Origin: Natronococcus roseus | GTDB taxonomy: Archaea > Halobacteriota > Halobacteria > Halobacteriales > Natrialbaceae | Assembly (NCBI RefSeq): GCF_043677095.1 | Contig: NZ_JBHLJR010000001.1 | Span: forward strand, 744,001 to 808,000 | DNA length: 64,000 bases | Reading direction: 5' to 3' | In this document: positions 9,482 to 17,689 of the stretch, piece after piece | Position numbering within the stretch: position 1 is the first letter of the stretch | Layout: each line of letters starts with the position of its first letter | Made by a program: the position numbers and the translations under genes | Notes under the pieces: model-generated | Databases searched by the model: none | What the model was told of the DNA's origin: nothing | What the model saw: the letters and a program-made list of their open reading frames with translations, nothing else

Positions 9482-10747
9482 TCAATCCCCTGCGAGCCGA
9501 TTCATCACCGGCGTCGCCAGGATTCCGTGCCCGACCACCGAGACGAGGACGACGAGACCCACGATCGACCACAACAGTTCTGCCTCGCGGAAGGGTGCGG
9601 CGTTGAGTCCCCACGAGAGGTAAAAGAACGAGCCGATCCCGCGGATGCCGAAAAACGAGATCACGGCCCGCTTGCGAAGGTCGATTCCGGAGCCGAGAAA
9701 CCCGACCAGCCCCGCGATCGGACGGACGACCAGCAGAATCGCGAGGACGACGACGACCGCCTCGAGCGTCAGCGGTGCGAGCAGCCCGTTCGCGAGCGCA
9801 CCACCAAAGAGCACCATGATCGCGACCATCAGCAGGTGTTCGGCCATCTCCGCGACGCCGTGGAGCGCCTCGTGGTACTCGTGGCTGCGCTCGTACTCCC
9901 GGATCGTCAGCGCGGCGACGAACACCGCGATGAAGCCGTAGCCGCCGACGAGTTCGACCGCCGCGAACGCGATCAGCGTTCCCGCGACGGCCTCGAGCCC
10001 CTGGACCGACCGCGCGAGCGGCGAGTCGCCCGAGAACCGGAAGACGACGACGGCGAGTAGCCAGCCGACGACGATTCCTCCCACGACGCCGACGACGGTC
10101 TTGTAGGCGACGTAGACGAGGAGCCACTGCCCGAGCCACCGACTCGGCGCGTAGCCGACGAGCGCGAGGAGGACGGCCAGGTAGGTGAACGGGAACGCGA
10201 GGCCGTCGTTGAGCCCCGCTTCGGAGGTCAGTGCGAACCGAACGTCGTCTGCGTCGTCGCCGTCGGTTCCGCTTTCCTCCGAGTTCGTCGGCGACCTCCG
10301 GCCGGGCGGTCCGACCTGTACCTCCGAAGCGAGAACCGGATCGGTCGGCGCGATAGCGGCCCCGAGCAAGAGCGCCGTCGGGAGCAACAGTCCGGCGACG
10401 CCCCAGCCCAGCAGCGCCGCGCCGGCGATCGACAGCGGCATCGTGATCGCGAGCAGCCGGGCCGTCGACGCCCAGGCCGGCCAGCCGACGCGACGGTCGA
10501 TCTTCAGCCCCGCCCCCATCAGCGCGACGATCACGCCGAGTTCGGTCAGCCGCTCGGCTTCGTCGGCGTGCTCGATCGGATCCGGATACGGCAGCTCCGG
10601 CGCGAGCGTGAACGCGACCGCGCCCAGCGCGAGGTAGAAGATCGGCAAAGAGAGCGCGCGCTCCTCGAGGAGGCGAGTCAGCACGACCAGCGCGAGAATC
10701 GCGACGCCCGCGAGCAGCAAGCCGGCGACGAAGCCGTCGAGGACCAT
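9482..10747 (-). CDS. Na+/H+ antiporter, CPA1 (NhaP) family
   Basis: A membrane exchanger of 421 aa with about 12 helices. CPA1 hallmarks are visible: a conserved acidic membrane segment, APTDPVLASEVQVG near residue 130, and GLAFPFTYLAVLLA shortly after (the usual ND-G-A/F region). It ends with FFGIRGIGSFFYLSWGL, the typical G-I-R-G helix. A hydrophilic insertion (residues ~145-170, Asp/Ser-rich) separates two helices and looks like a haloarchaeal surface loop. There is no TrkA domain, unlike the CPA2 genes at the start of the window. Likely role: Na+ export coupled to H+ uptake, completing the ion-homeostasis block. It converges with the channel gene, which ends 29 bases away. Confidence 0.9.
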   Translation of the reverse strand: MVLDGFVAGLLLAGVAILALVVLTRLLEERALSLPIFYLALGAVAFTLAPELPYPDPIEHADEAERLTELGVIVALMGAGLKIDRRVGWPAWASTARLLAITMPLSIAGAALLGWGVAGLLLPTALLLGAAIAPTDPVLASEVQVGPPGRRSPTNSEESGTDGDDADDVRFALTSEAGLNDGLAFPFTYLAVLLALVGYAPSRWLGQWLLVYVAYKTVVGVVGGIVVGWLLAVVVFRFSGDSPLARSVQGLEAVAGTLIAFAAVELVGGYGFIAVFVAALTIREYERSHEYHEALHGVAEMAEHLLMVAIMVLFGGALANGLLAPLTLEAVVVVLAILLVVRPIAGLVGFLGSGIDLRKRAVISFFGIRGIGSFFYLSWGLNAAPFREAELLWSIVGLVVLVSVVGHGILATPVMNRLAGD

Positions 10748-10837
10748 CCGTTCGCGGTATCACCATCCGCCACATAAACCGGGGGCTTGCACCCTCTCGG
10801 CCAGTTGTTTTGCCTCGCGCTCGAGTAGGGAACCGGG

Positions 10838-11401
10838 ATGATCCGTCCGAGTACGCTCTCCCGACGAACGCTCCTCGCGACCGTCGGGACGGCCGGACCG
10901 CTGGCGCTCGCCGGCTGTACCGTCGAACACGACGAGGGGTACGAGGCGGAACCCGATCCCGTCACGGACCACACGCCGATCGGGCATCGGCTTCCGGACC
11001 TTCCCCTCCGCGAGTTCACCGACGAGTACGAGGCCGGTATCGAAACCGGGCTCGAGGCCGCCGTTACCAGCCAGGAGAGTTTCGAGACGGCGCTCGAGCG
11101 CGACGGGATCGCCGTCGACGGACTCGCCCGCGAGCGCAACTACCTCTACCTCGAGTACGTCGCCGATGCGCCAGAAACGGGCGTCCTTCGGGAGGTCGGG
11201 TACATCGCCGGCGCGTACGTCCCCTACGTGCTCGCGAGTACGGATCCGGCCACGCTCGACGCGGCGATCCTCGAGCGCGACGGGATCGATTTCGGTCGGT
11301 TTACGGGGTACGTCAACTGGGTCCGCGCGTTCGATGCGGGCGAGGAACCGCTCGAGGCCTACGGCGAGCGCGTGCTCGAGACGTTGAAGACGAAGCGATA
11401 G
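10838..11401 (+). CDS. Tat-exported lipoprotein of unknown function
   Basis: 187 aa. The N-terminus has a twin-arginine signal (LSRRTLLATVG) and a lipobox LAGC at residues 24-27, so the mature protein is probably anchored by a lipid on Cys27. The rest is acidic and soluble, with Tyr-rich stretches (ERNYLYLEYV) but no motif I recognise. A TTGTTTTG box about 28 bases upstream suits a leaderless transcript. It is divergent from the CPA1 antiporter; no operon partner is evident. Related haloarchaeal proteins are annotated hypothetical. Confidence 0.75.
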   Translation: MIRPSTLSRRTLLATVGTAGPLALAGCTVEHDEGYEAEPDPVTDHTPIGHRLPDLPLREFTDEYEAGIETGLEAAVTSQESFETALERDGIAVDGLARERNYLYLEYVADAPETGVLREVGYIAGAYVPYVLASTDPATLDAAILERDGIDFGRFTGYVNWVRAFDAGEEPLEAYGERVLETLKTKR

Positions 11402-11462
11402 CGCCGCTGCCGGTACTCCCAGACGCCGCTTGCTCGAGGTCGCACTTTTCGTTGCGTTCGCC

Positions 11463-12056
11463 TCAGTCGAGTGGGTCCTCGCCGTCGGATTCGGGTGGCG
11501 TGACCCCGAGGCGTCCCTCGACGAACGACGCGACGTCGGCGGCGAAGGCCTCGACGGCCGCCCAGTCGGTGAACTCGACGTCTCCGGCGTCGTCGGCGTC
11601 GGGCAGCTCCGAGATGGTTCGCGAGGCGATCAGTTTCATTAGTTGGCGCTTGAGGAAGCCGTACTCCGAGTAGCGCAACGCGCCGCCGAAGTAGCCGATC
11701 CGATCGGGGTGCCAGTCGGTCTCCTCGAGGAACGTCTCGACGTAGCCCGCGGCCTGCTCCGCGCCCCGCTCCTCGGCCGAGGAGAGCGACACCTGGAAGA
11801 ACGCCGTCGGCATCGCGTTCAGGACGTCGCGGTTGGCTCGCACGAACTCGCGGACCGCCGGTTGCTGTTTCCCGGCGTGGACGGACGCGCCGACGAGGAC
11901 GGCGTCGAACGCCTCCGTCTCGAGATCGGGCGGGATCGCGCTCGCGTCGACTGTCGTCGCGTCGTGTCCTCGAGCCGTCAGCGCGCCGTCGATCCGGGCG
12001 GCGATCTTCGCAGTCTGTCCCTCACCCGTGCCGTAGCAGACGAGAAACGCGAGCAT
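11463..12056 (-). CDS. Flavodoxin-domain protein (HemG/protoporphyrinogen oxidase-like)
   Basis: About 197 aa with a flavodoxin fold. The first strand and FMN-phosphate loop are LVCYGTGEGQTAKIA, followed by VLVGASVHAGKQQPAVREF (the second FMN loop) and FQVSLSS. These features and the WxxD/IGYFGGAL region match the HemG-like 'menaquinone-dependent protoporphyrinogen IX dehydrogenase' family, though in haloarchaea the real substrate is unproven. I chose the ATG at 12056 because the fold begins at once (MLAFLVCYGTG); the 16 in-frame residues before it are not part of the domain. No operon partner. A hairpin-rich non-coding region lies upstream. Confidence 0.82.
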   Translation of the reverse strand: MLAFLVCYGTGEGQTAKIAARIDGALTARGHDATTVDASAIPPDLETEAFDAVLVGASVHAGKQQPAVREFVRANRDVLNAMPTAFFQVSLSSAEERGAEQAAGYVETFLEETDWHPDRIGYFGGALRYSEYGFLKRQLMKLIASRTISELPDADDAGDVEFTDWAAVEAFAADVASFVEGRLGVTPPESDGEDPLD

Positions 12057-12417
12057 CACGCTTCGCACGACGGCGGTCGTAATAAAGGAACGACAGCGCG
12101 CCATGGGAGACGTCTCGTACTCGTCGAAGTGATCGAGAGAGATGAACGACGTATCACGTCGGTCCGCCCACTCTTTCTGCGGAGGCGCGCGCTGTCGACC
12201 GCCCGAGCGCGATCGAGGGCGGTTGACGACATTGTGCGAGGGATGAGTGAGCGCAGCGAGCGAATCGGCTGGGGAGGGCGTGGAAATCCCCTGTGTTCGT
12301 GTGAGCAGGACCCGCTACTCGTCAGATCACCTCGAAAGCCCCTGCCCCGCTCGAGGGCTGCGGCTCGTTGTGCGCTTCCTTCGCTCCGCTCAGTCCAGTG
12401 CTTACGTCGTGGTTCGA

Positions 12418-12563
12418 GAGAGCTTCGCTCTCCCGAGCGGCGAGGGACCGGTGGTCCCTCGAGCAGTCGGCGTGCTCAAAAATTTCGATTTTTGGCATCA
12501 CGAAACGGCTTCGACGTTTCGAACGACTTCGCGCCGACGACCTCGCGGACGCTTCGCGTCCGC
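12418..12563. repeat. Cluster of five perfect short inverted repeats
   Basis: In 146 bases there are five hairpins: GAGAGC-TTC-GCTCTC (12418-12432); CGAGGGACC-GGT-GGTCCCTCG (12441-12461); CAAAAAT-TTCG-ATTTTTG (12477-12494); CGAAACG, 7-base loop, CGTTTCG (12501-12521); GCGGACGC-TTC-GCGTCCGC (12545-12563). Loops are very short and three contain TTC/TTCG, which makes stable RNA hairpins. Stems differ in sequence, so this is repeated structure, not copies of one repeat. Confidence 0.8.
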
Positions 12564-12705
12564 TCAACGCACCAGCCCCTTTCAGTCCCACCCGGCAGTG
12601 GTTGGTTGAAGCTGCAGATACAACGCCGGGCGGTCCACACGCGGGCTCTATCTAACAGCCTATTCGACAGAATTTGGATGGAAATTACCCCCTTCCCGAG
12701 GATAG

Positions 12706-12713
12706 TTCTATAA
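12706..12713 (-). promoter_or_regulatory. Candidate TATA box reading into the hairpin cluster
   Basis: The minus strand reads TTATAGAA in a local AT-rich patch. A transcript from it would start near 12680 and cross the hairpin cluster toward the flavodoxin gene. It could equally be the flavodoxin promoter with a very long leader. Confidence 0.35.
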
Positions 12714-12727
12714 CACACTCAACGAGG

Positions 12728-12749
12728 GTGAGACGAAACGTCGTCTCAC
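12728..12749 (-). terminator. Perfect 9-bp hairpin just past the aspS stop
   Basis: GTGAGACGA-AACG-TCGTCTCAC begins 20 bases beyond the end of aspS. The position suits an end-of-transcript structure, but no clear T-run follows on the minus strand, so termination is only a possibility. Confidence 0.35.
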
Positions 12750-12768
12750 TGGTTTCCAGGTTAGTCGC

Positions 12769-14073
12769 CTACGGCGAGAGTCGCTGACGGTCTCTCGGGA
12801 AGAGAACGGCTTCCCGAATGTTCTCGAGACCCAGGATCGTCATGATCAGACGCTCGCCGCCCAGCCCGAAGCCGGCGTGGGGCGGCATGCCGTACTTGAA
12901 CATCTTCGTGTAGTAGTCGAACTGCTCGGGGTCGAGGCCCTGCTGTTCGAACCCTTCGATGAGCTGCTCGTAGCGGTGTTCACGCTGGCCGCCCGAGACC
13001 AACTCCATGCGCGGGTGCATCAGGTCGAAGCCCGTCGAGAGCTCCTCGTCGTCGTCGTGGTCCTGGATGTAGAACGGCTTGATCTCGCTCGGCCAGTCGG
13101 TGATGAAGTAGTGGCCGCCGACGTCGTCGCCGAGGGCCTTCTCGCCCTCGGTCGGCAGGTCGTCGCCCCAGACGAGCTGCTCGTCGAGCTCGCCCGTCGC
13201 GTTGATGCGCTCGATGGCCTCCTCGTAGCTGAGTCGTGGGAACTCGCCGTCGGGCACCTCGAAGGACTCGGCGAGGCCGAGCGCCTCGAGCTCCTCGCTG
13301 CAGTTCTCGTTGACGGCCTCGTAGGCGGCGGTGACGACGCCCTCGGCGACGTCCATCGCGTCGTGTTCGTCACAGAACGCGCCCTCGAAGTCGATCGAGG
13401 TCGCCTCGTTGAGGTGGCGGGGCGTGTTGTGCTCCTCGGCGCGGAAGATCGGGCCGATCTCGAAGACGCGCTCGACGTTCGAGCCCGCGATCAGCTGCTT
13501 GAACAGCTGCGGCGACTGGTTCATGAAGGCCTCCTCGCCGAAGTAGGTGATCGGGAAGAGTTCGGTGCCGCCCTCGGTCCCGGTGGCGACGATCTTCGGC
13601 GTCGTGATCTCCGTACAGCGAAAGTCGCGGAACGCATCGCGGGCCGCACGCAGGATCTCCGAGCGGATCTCGAAGATCGCCTGCACCTCGTCCTTCCGGA
13701 GGTCGAGCGTGCGGTTGTCGAGACGCGTCGAGAGCTCGGCGTCGACCTTTCCGGAGGGATCCAGCGGCAGCTCGGGGTCGGCGGGGCCGATGACCTCGAG
13801 CGACTCCGGCGTGACCTCGACGCCGGTCGGCGCGCGCGGTTCCTCCTCGACGGCGCCGGAAACTTTGACGACGCTCTCGCGCGAGACGCCGAGGCCGGTC
13901 TCGACGAGATCCTCGTCCATCTCGTCTTTCTCGAACTTGACCTGAATCTTGCCGGTCGTATCTCGGAGAATCAGGAAGGCGATCCCGCCGAGGTCACGGA
14001 TCTCGTGGACCCAGCCGGCGACCGTCGCGTCGTCGCCGGGCTCGGCGTCGGCAGTGTAGGTTCTGTCCTGCAT
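12769..14073 (-). CDS. aspS: Aspartyl-tRNA synthetase (archaeal type)
   Basis: Class II synthetase, 434 aa, that charges tRNA(Asp) with aspartate in the cytoplasm. The N-terminal OB-fold (residues 1-105, anticodon binding) includes GWVHEIRDLGGIAFLILRD. The catalytic domain has motif 2 (FEIGPIFRAEEHNTPRHLNE) and motif 3 (GFGLGGERLIMTILGL) near the C-terminus. The length matches the archaeal family, which lacks the bacterial insertion domain. Start: ATG at 14073, preceded at once by GGTGGT and 25-33 bases upstream by a TATA-like CTTAAG. Whether it also charges tRNA(Asn) cannot be told from what I see. A single gene, with hairpin-rich DNA downstream. Confidence 0.96.
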   Translation of the reverse strand: MQDRTYTADAEPGDDATVAGWVHEIRDLGGIAFLILRDTTGKIQVKFEKDEMDEDLVETGLGVSRESVVKVSGAVEEEPRAPTGVEVTPESLEVIGPADPELPLDPSGKVDAELSTRLDNRTLDLRKDEVQAIFEIRSEILRAARDAFRDFRCTEITTPKIVATGTEGGTELFPITYFGEEAFMNQSPQLFKQLIAGSNVERVFEIGPIFRAEEHNTPRHLNEATSIDFEGAFCDEHDAMDVAEGVVTAAYEAVNENCSEELEALGLAESFEVPDGEFPRLSYEEAIERINATGELDEQLVWGDDLPTEGEKALGDDVGGHYFITDWPSEIKPFYIQDHDDDEELSTGFDLMHPRMELVSGGQREHRYEQLIEGFEQQGLDPEQFDYYTKMFKYGMPPHAGFGLGGERLIMTILGLENIREAVLFPRDRQRLSP

Positions 14074-14096
14074 ACCACCCGATTCCGGTCGCCGGA

Positions 14097-14106
14097 ACTT
14101 AAGCGC
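14097..14106 (-). promoter_or_regulatory. TATA-like box of aspS
   Basis: The minus strand reads CGCTTAAGTT, centred about 28 bases before the aspS ATG, so the mRNA probably has little or no leader. Confidence 0.5.
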
Positions 14107-14221
14107 AATCGTTCGAAGTCGGGGTCTCGGCCGCGATCGGAACGGCGTTCCTCCGATGTGCCTATTCGTGTCGCGACCCCGCCCCGAGGACTCTTTGTGG
14201 CTTCCATCGTATCGCCACCGC

Positions 14222-14701
14222 ATGACGAACGCGATCAACGAGGCCGACCTCGAGTGGACCGAGTACGACCGGGGATCCTCACGGTTCCGGCGCAAGCAGC
14301 TCTCGAGCGCGGTCGACGCGACCGATCTCGGCTGTAGCCTGTACGAGCTGCCGGCCGGCGAACGATCGTGGCCCTACCACTACCACACCGCCAACGAGGA
14401 GGCGATCTTCGTCCTCGAGGGCGAAGGGATCCTCCGGTGCGAAGAGGGAGAAAAGCCGCTCGAGGGCGGCGTCTTCGCGGCGCTTCCGGCGAACGAGGAC
14501 GGCGGCCATCAGGTCGTCAACGACGGCGACGGGGTGCTCCGGTATCTGCTGGTCTCGACGATGGTCGAACCCGACCTCACCGTCTACCCCGAGATGAACA
14601 AGTTCGGCGTCTTCGTCGATTCCCCGCCCGGCGGGGAGGGGGAGCGCTCGCTTCACGGCTACTACCGGCTCGACGAAGACGTCGAGTACTGGGAGGACTG
14701 A
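14222..14701 (+). CDS. Cupin-domain protein
   Basis: 159 aa with one cupin beta-barrel. Metal ligands are visible in motif 1 (WPYHYHTANEEAIFVLEGEG: two His, one Glu), and motif 2 has GGHQVVNDG with the last His. This matches the cupin_2 / DUF861-like group that binds a divalent metal and acts as isomerase, dioxygenase or sugar-binding protein. The exact reaction is unknown. The ATG at 14222 starts the folded part; the in-frame sequence before it reads as non-coding, and a TTTGTGG box lies about 28 bases upstream. It is divergent from aspS and convergent with the P450 gene. Confidence 0.85.
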   Translation: MTNAINEADLEWTEYDRGSSRFRRKQLSSAVDATDLGCSLYELPAGERSWPYHYHTANEEAIFVLEGEGILRCEEGEKPLEGGVFAALPANEDGGHQVVNDGDGVLRYLLVSTMVEPDLTVYPEMNKFGVFVDSPPGGEGERSLHGYYRLDEDVEYWED

Positions 14702-14714
14702 GTCTCGATGCGGG

Positions 14715-16064
14715 TTACCGTTCGTGGACGGTCATCGGAATCTCGTGTTTCGGACGGGCGGTGATCGTCGCCAGTAGATCGAGTTCCTCCGTTCCGGGAA
14801 CGAGCTCGAGGTGGTAGTTCTGGTAGATCGTCGCGAGGATCAGCCGGGCCTCGAGCATGGCGAACCGGTCCCCGATACACCGTCTCGGGCCGGCCGCGAA
14901 CGGGAAGTACGCCAGCTTCGGCAGCTCGGACTCCATCTCGTCGGTCCAGCGCTCGGGGTGGAAAGCGAGGGGGTCGTCGTACCAGCGCGGATCGCGGTGG
15001 ACGACCCACTGGTGCATCCGAACCGTCGACCCCGGTTGGATCTCGTAGCCGTCGATAATGTCGGGCTTGACGGGCTCACGGACGATTCCCGGCACGGGCG
15101 GGTAAAGCCGCATCGACTCTTTGACCACCCGCCCGGTGTACGACAGAACGGAAAGGTCAGCCATCGTCGGCGTTTCGCCGCCGAGTTCGGCCTCGAGCTC
15201 CGCGACGAGACGGTCCTCGACGGCCGGGTTCCTCGCGAGGAGGTGGGCGGTAAACGTCAGCGAGAGGGCGGTCGTCTCGTGGCCGGCCAGCAGCAGCGTC
15301 ACGACCTCGTCGCGGATCTGCTCGTCCGAGAGCGCGGTTCCGCGCTCGTCGGTTACCTCGAGGAGCTTCGAGATGACGCCCCGGTCAGTGGGGTTCGTTC
15401 GTCGGTGCTCGATCAGGGGGTAGATGACGGCGTCGAGCTTCTCGCGTGCACGCCGAATACGCCGCCGGGAGGGCGCCGGGACCCCCGGCGGCAGGACGAG
15501 GTGCGAGAGGCTCTCGCTGGCGAGCATGAACTCCTCGAGGACGTCGCCGATCGTGTCGACGTGGTCGTCGATGTCGACGCCGAACAGCGCTCGGGCGACG
15601 ATCCGCAGCGTCAGTTCCATCATATCCTCGTGGAACAGCCGGGTTTGGCCGTCGTGCCAATCCTCGAGTGCGTCCTCGGTGAACGCGGTCATCATTTCGG
15701 CGTACTCCTCGATTCGGTCGGGCGCGAACGCGGGCTGGATGAGGTGTCGATTCCGGCGCCAGACGGCCCCTTCACTGTTCAGGATGCCGTTTCCCGTGAC
15801 CGGTCTAAGGATATGCTGAAACTGCTCGCCCTTGACGTAGTGCTGGTTGTTCCCGACCAGCACCTGTTCGATGTGGTCCGGGTGGTTGAGCTGATAGACC
15901 CGGCCCGTGGGTTCCTCCCAGGAGGCGATATCGCCGTACTCGCGGGCGGTGCGGGTCATAAACCCGTACGGGTCGCGAACGAACGCCAGCTGGTTGCCAA
16001 CCAGCGGGAGACCGTCGGGCCCGGGCGGCTGTCCGTCGGACGAGGGAGATGTATCGGATCGCAC
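14715..16064 (-). CDS. Cytochrome P450
   Basis: Heme monooxygenase, 449 aa, soluble. Key motifs: I-helix LLLAGHETTALSL (near residue 258; the usual A/G-G-x-E/D-T-T), K-helix ExxR in VKESMRLYPPVPG, and the heme-thiolate loop FPFAAGPRRCIGDRFAM with its Cys near residue 394. It belongs to the CYP family present as one or two copies in many haloarchaea, perhaps acting on lipids or carotenoids; the substrate is unproven. The start is a GTG at 16064; no strong ribosome site is seen. No ferredoxin or reductase gene is adjacent, so electrons must come from elsewhere. Confidence 0.93.
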   Translation of the reverse strand: MRSDTSPSSDGQPPGPDGLPLVGNQLAFVRDPYGFMTRTAREYGDIASWEEPTGRVYQLNHPDHIEQVLVGNNQHYVKGEQFQHILRPVTGNGILNSEGAVWRRNRHLIQPAFAPDRIEEYAEMMTAFTEDALEDWHDGQTRLFHEDMMELTLRIVARALFGVDIDDHVDTIGDVLEEFMLASESLSHLVLPPGVPAPSRRRIRRAREKLDAVIYPLIEHRRTNPTDRGVISKLLEVTDERGTALSDEQIRDEVVTLLLAGHETTALSLTFTAHLLARNPAVEDRLVAELEAELGGETPTMADLSVLSYTGRVVKESMRLYPPVPGIVREPVKPDIIDGYEIQPGSTVRMHQWVVHRDPRWYDDPLAFHPERWTDEMESELPKLAYFPFAAGPRRCIGDRFAMLEARLILATIYQNYHLELVPGTEELDLLATITARPKHEIPMTVHER

Positions 16065-16165
16065 GGGTACGAGTTGCGGTTAGGGCTACTCTATTGTATG
16101 GGTCGATCCGCTCGAGGAACGCGATTTTCGTCTCGCTTTTGTCGATCCGACCCCAGGTCCTCGGT

Positions 16166-16957
16166 ATGGACGATCTCGAGACGCTCGCCGAGGCGATTCG
16201 AACCGCCGACACCGCGGCCGTCCTCACGGGCGCCGGCATCTCGGCACCCTCGGGAATCCCCACGTTCCGGGGCGACGACGGCGTCTGGGAGCATTTCGAC
16301 GAGGGACAGTTCACCTACGGCCGCTTCCGAAGCGACCCGGAGGGGTTCTGGGCGGACCGCCTCGAGCTCCAGGAGGCGATGTTCGGCGGCGAGTACGAAC
16401 CCAACGCGGGCCACGAGGCGCTGGCCGCGCTCGAGCGCGACGGCTCCCTCGACGCGGTCTGCACCCAGAACACGGACGGCCTCCACCGGGACGCGGCGGT
16501 CGCCGTTCGGGACGGCGAGACCGACGCACCGAACGTCGACAGGGAGGGCTCCGTGCTCGAGCTCCACGGCAACGCCCGCCGGGTTCGATGCACCGACTGC
16601 GGCCGACGGCGCGAGGGCGAGCCGATCTTCGCGCGAGCCGCCGACGGCGAACTGCCGCCGACCTGCGACTGCGGCGGCGTCTACAAGCCCGACGTCGTGC
16701 TCTTCGGCGAGCAGCTTCCGGGCGCCGTGATCCAGCGCGCACAGTCGCTGGCCCGCGAGAGTGACGTCTTCCTGGCGATCGGTTCCTCGCTGGTCGTCGA
16801 GCCCGCGGCCTCGCTCCCCCGGCGGGCGGCCTCGAGCGGCGCGACCGTCGGCGTGATCAACCTCGAGTCGACCCCGTGTGACGCGGCGGCCGACGTGGTT
16901 TGCCGCGAGGACGTGACCGAGGTACTCCCGCGGCTACGGGAACTCGTCGAGGCGTAG
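16166..16957 (+). CDS. SIR2-family NAD-dependent protein deacylase (sirtuin)
   Basis: 263 aa. Cytoplasmic enzyme that removes acyl groups from lysine using NAD. Visible motifs: GAGISAPSGIPTFRG (NAD loop), TQNTDGLH, catalytic His in LELHGNARRVRC, and a zinc site CTDCG ... CDCGG (C-x2-C, then C-x-C). GSSLVVEP ends the NAD site. Start: ATG at 16166, where the fold begins; the preceding in-frame codons do not belong to the family. A CTTTTG box about 27 bases upstream suits leaderless transcription. It is divergent from the P450 gene and stands alone. Confidence 0.93.
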   Translation: MDDLETLAEAIRTADTAAVLTGAGISAPSGIPTFRGDDGVWEHFDEGQFTYGRFRSDPEGFWADRLELQEAMFGGEYEPNAGHEALAALERDGSLDAVCTQNTDGLHRDAAVAVRDGETDAPNVDREGSVLELHGNARRVRCTDCGRRREGEPIFARAADGELPPTCDCGGVYKPDVVLFGEQLPGAVIQRAQSLARESDVFLAIGSSLVVEPAASLPRRAASSGATVGVINLESTPCDAAADVVCREDVTEVLPRLRELVEA

Positions 16958-17008
16958 TTTCGGTCGCCGAGGGCGAGTTCGGCGACGCCGCTCGAGGAAT
17001 CTCCCTCC

Positions 17009-17530
17009 TCAGGCATCGTACTCCTCCCCGAGGTCCTCGTAGATCTCCGGATCGGTCCGGAACTTGAGCACGTTGTGGACCGCCGAGTTACGAACGTTGG
17101 CGATGACGTCGCCGTACTCGGTGTAACAGTCGTGGATCCACCGGGAGACCTGCTCGCGGTTCCGGAACATCATCACCGTCTTCCACTGGTACTCCCCGTC
17201 CGAGAGGAAGAAAAACAGGGTGTGTTTGTCCTCGCGGATGTGTTCCATCGCCTCGCGCCAGCCGTCGGCGAAACCGTCGGTGTTGAACTTGAACTCGAAC
17301 AGCGCGAAGATGTAGTACTCCTCGTTGGGGATGATCGCCTCCCGGAAGACGCCCTCGTTTCGCATCCGTCGGATCGACTCGCTGACGGTGACGTGGGAGA
17401 CGTCGATGTCGTAGTCGGCCTCGAGTACGTCGGTCAACTCCCGCGAGGAGAGCTGCGGGTCCTCCGCGAGTTCACAGAGGATCGCGATGTCACGGTCCTT
17501 GAACTCCCAGTTCGGGGGGTCGTCGCTCAT
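17009..17530 (-). CDS. Winged-helix transcriptional regulator (haloarchaeal, AsnC-like HTH)
   Basis: 173 aa. Residues 8-65 form a winged helix-turn-helix (DIAILCELAEDPQLSSREL ... SHVTVSESIRRMRNEGVF). The remainder (residues 70-173) has aromatic strands such as YYIFALFEFKFNT and HTLFFFLSDGEYQWKTVM, a ligand-sensing or dimerisation domain unlike the classic Lrp RAM domain. The ATG at 17530 is used; the 8 upstream in-frame residues are not helix-forming. It follows the Lhr helicase on the same strand, with about 160 bases between, so it may be separately transcribed. The regulated genes are unknown. Confidence 0.82.
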   Translation of the reverse strand: MSDDPPNWEFKDRDIAILCELAEDPQLSSRELTDVLEADYDIDVSHVTVSESIRRMRNEGVFREAIIPNEEYYIFALFEFKFNTDGFADGWREAMEHIREDKHTLFFFLSDGEYQWKTVMMFRNREQVSRWIHDCYTEYGDVIANVRNSAVHNVLKFRTDPEIYEDLGEEYDA

Positions 17531-17689
17531 GGTTCCTACTAACGCGGTTTCCACTGTTTACGTGTTCGGTTCGCGCAACGCCTCGGAGTAGCGAGCGAAT
17601 CGGAGACTCGAGGCCCGCCTGACCCGTCGTGAGTGACGTGCCCGCTTCCACTGTTAACTGCCGTCGGTAAGGACCCGCCCCGGCGTCTC

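Larger units (their letters stand above)
12057..12768. other. Non-coding region of 712 bases, rich in perfect hairpins
   Basis: No supported gene lies between the flavodoxin start and the aspS stop. Frames are open on both strands but translate to Ser/Arg-rich nonsense caused by the palindromes. The part from about 12230 to 12750 contains at least six strong inverted repeats and the string CCCTTTCAGTCCCACCC at 12578-12594, whose complement contains GTGGGACTGAAAGGG. From memory, that string recurs in intergenic DNA of Natrialbales; this needs a search. A TATA-like box on the minus strand at 12706-12713 could start a structured RNA. Confidence 0.6.

Noticed and set aside
8010..10775. A 921-codon minus-strand open frame opposite the K+ channel and antiporter
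   Set aside because: It is Arg/Asp-rich, low in hydrophobic residues and lies antisense to two well-supported genes; this is the usual G+C-rich shadow.
12418..12563. A CRISPR array
   Set aside because: The inverted repeats differ in sequence and there are no equal-length spacers or recurring direct repeats; the only Cas4-like domain belongs to a Dna2-type helicase.
12322..12591. An 89-residue minus-strand frame beginning MGLKGAGALSG
   Set aside because: The sequence is dictated by hairpin DNA (Ser/Arg/Ala-rich). Similar frames arise wherever this repeat type occurs, so it is not called as a gene.
11643..12713. A long plus-strand frame over the hairpin region
   Set aside because: It runs antisense to the flavodoxin gene and then through palindromes; no protein motif appears.
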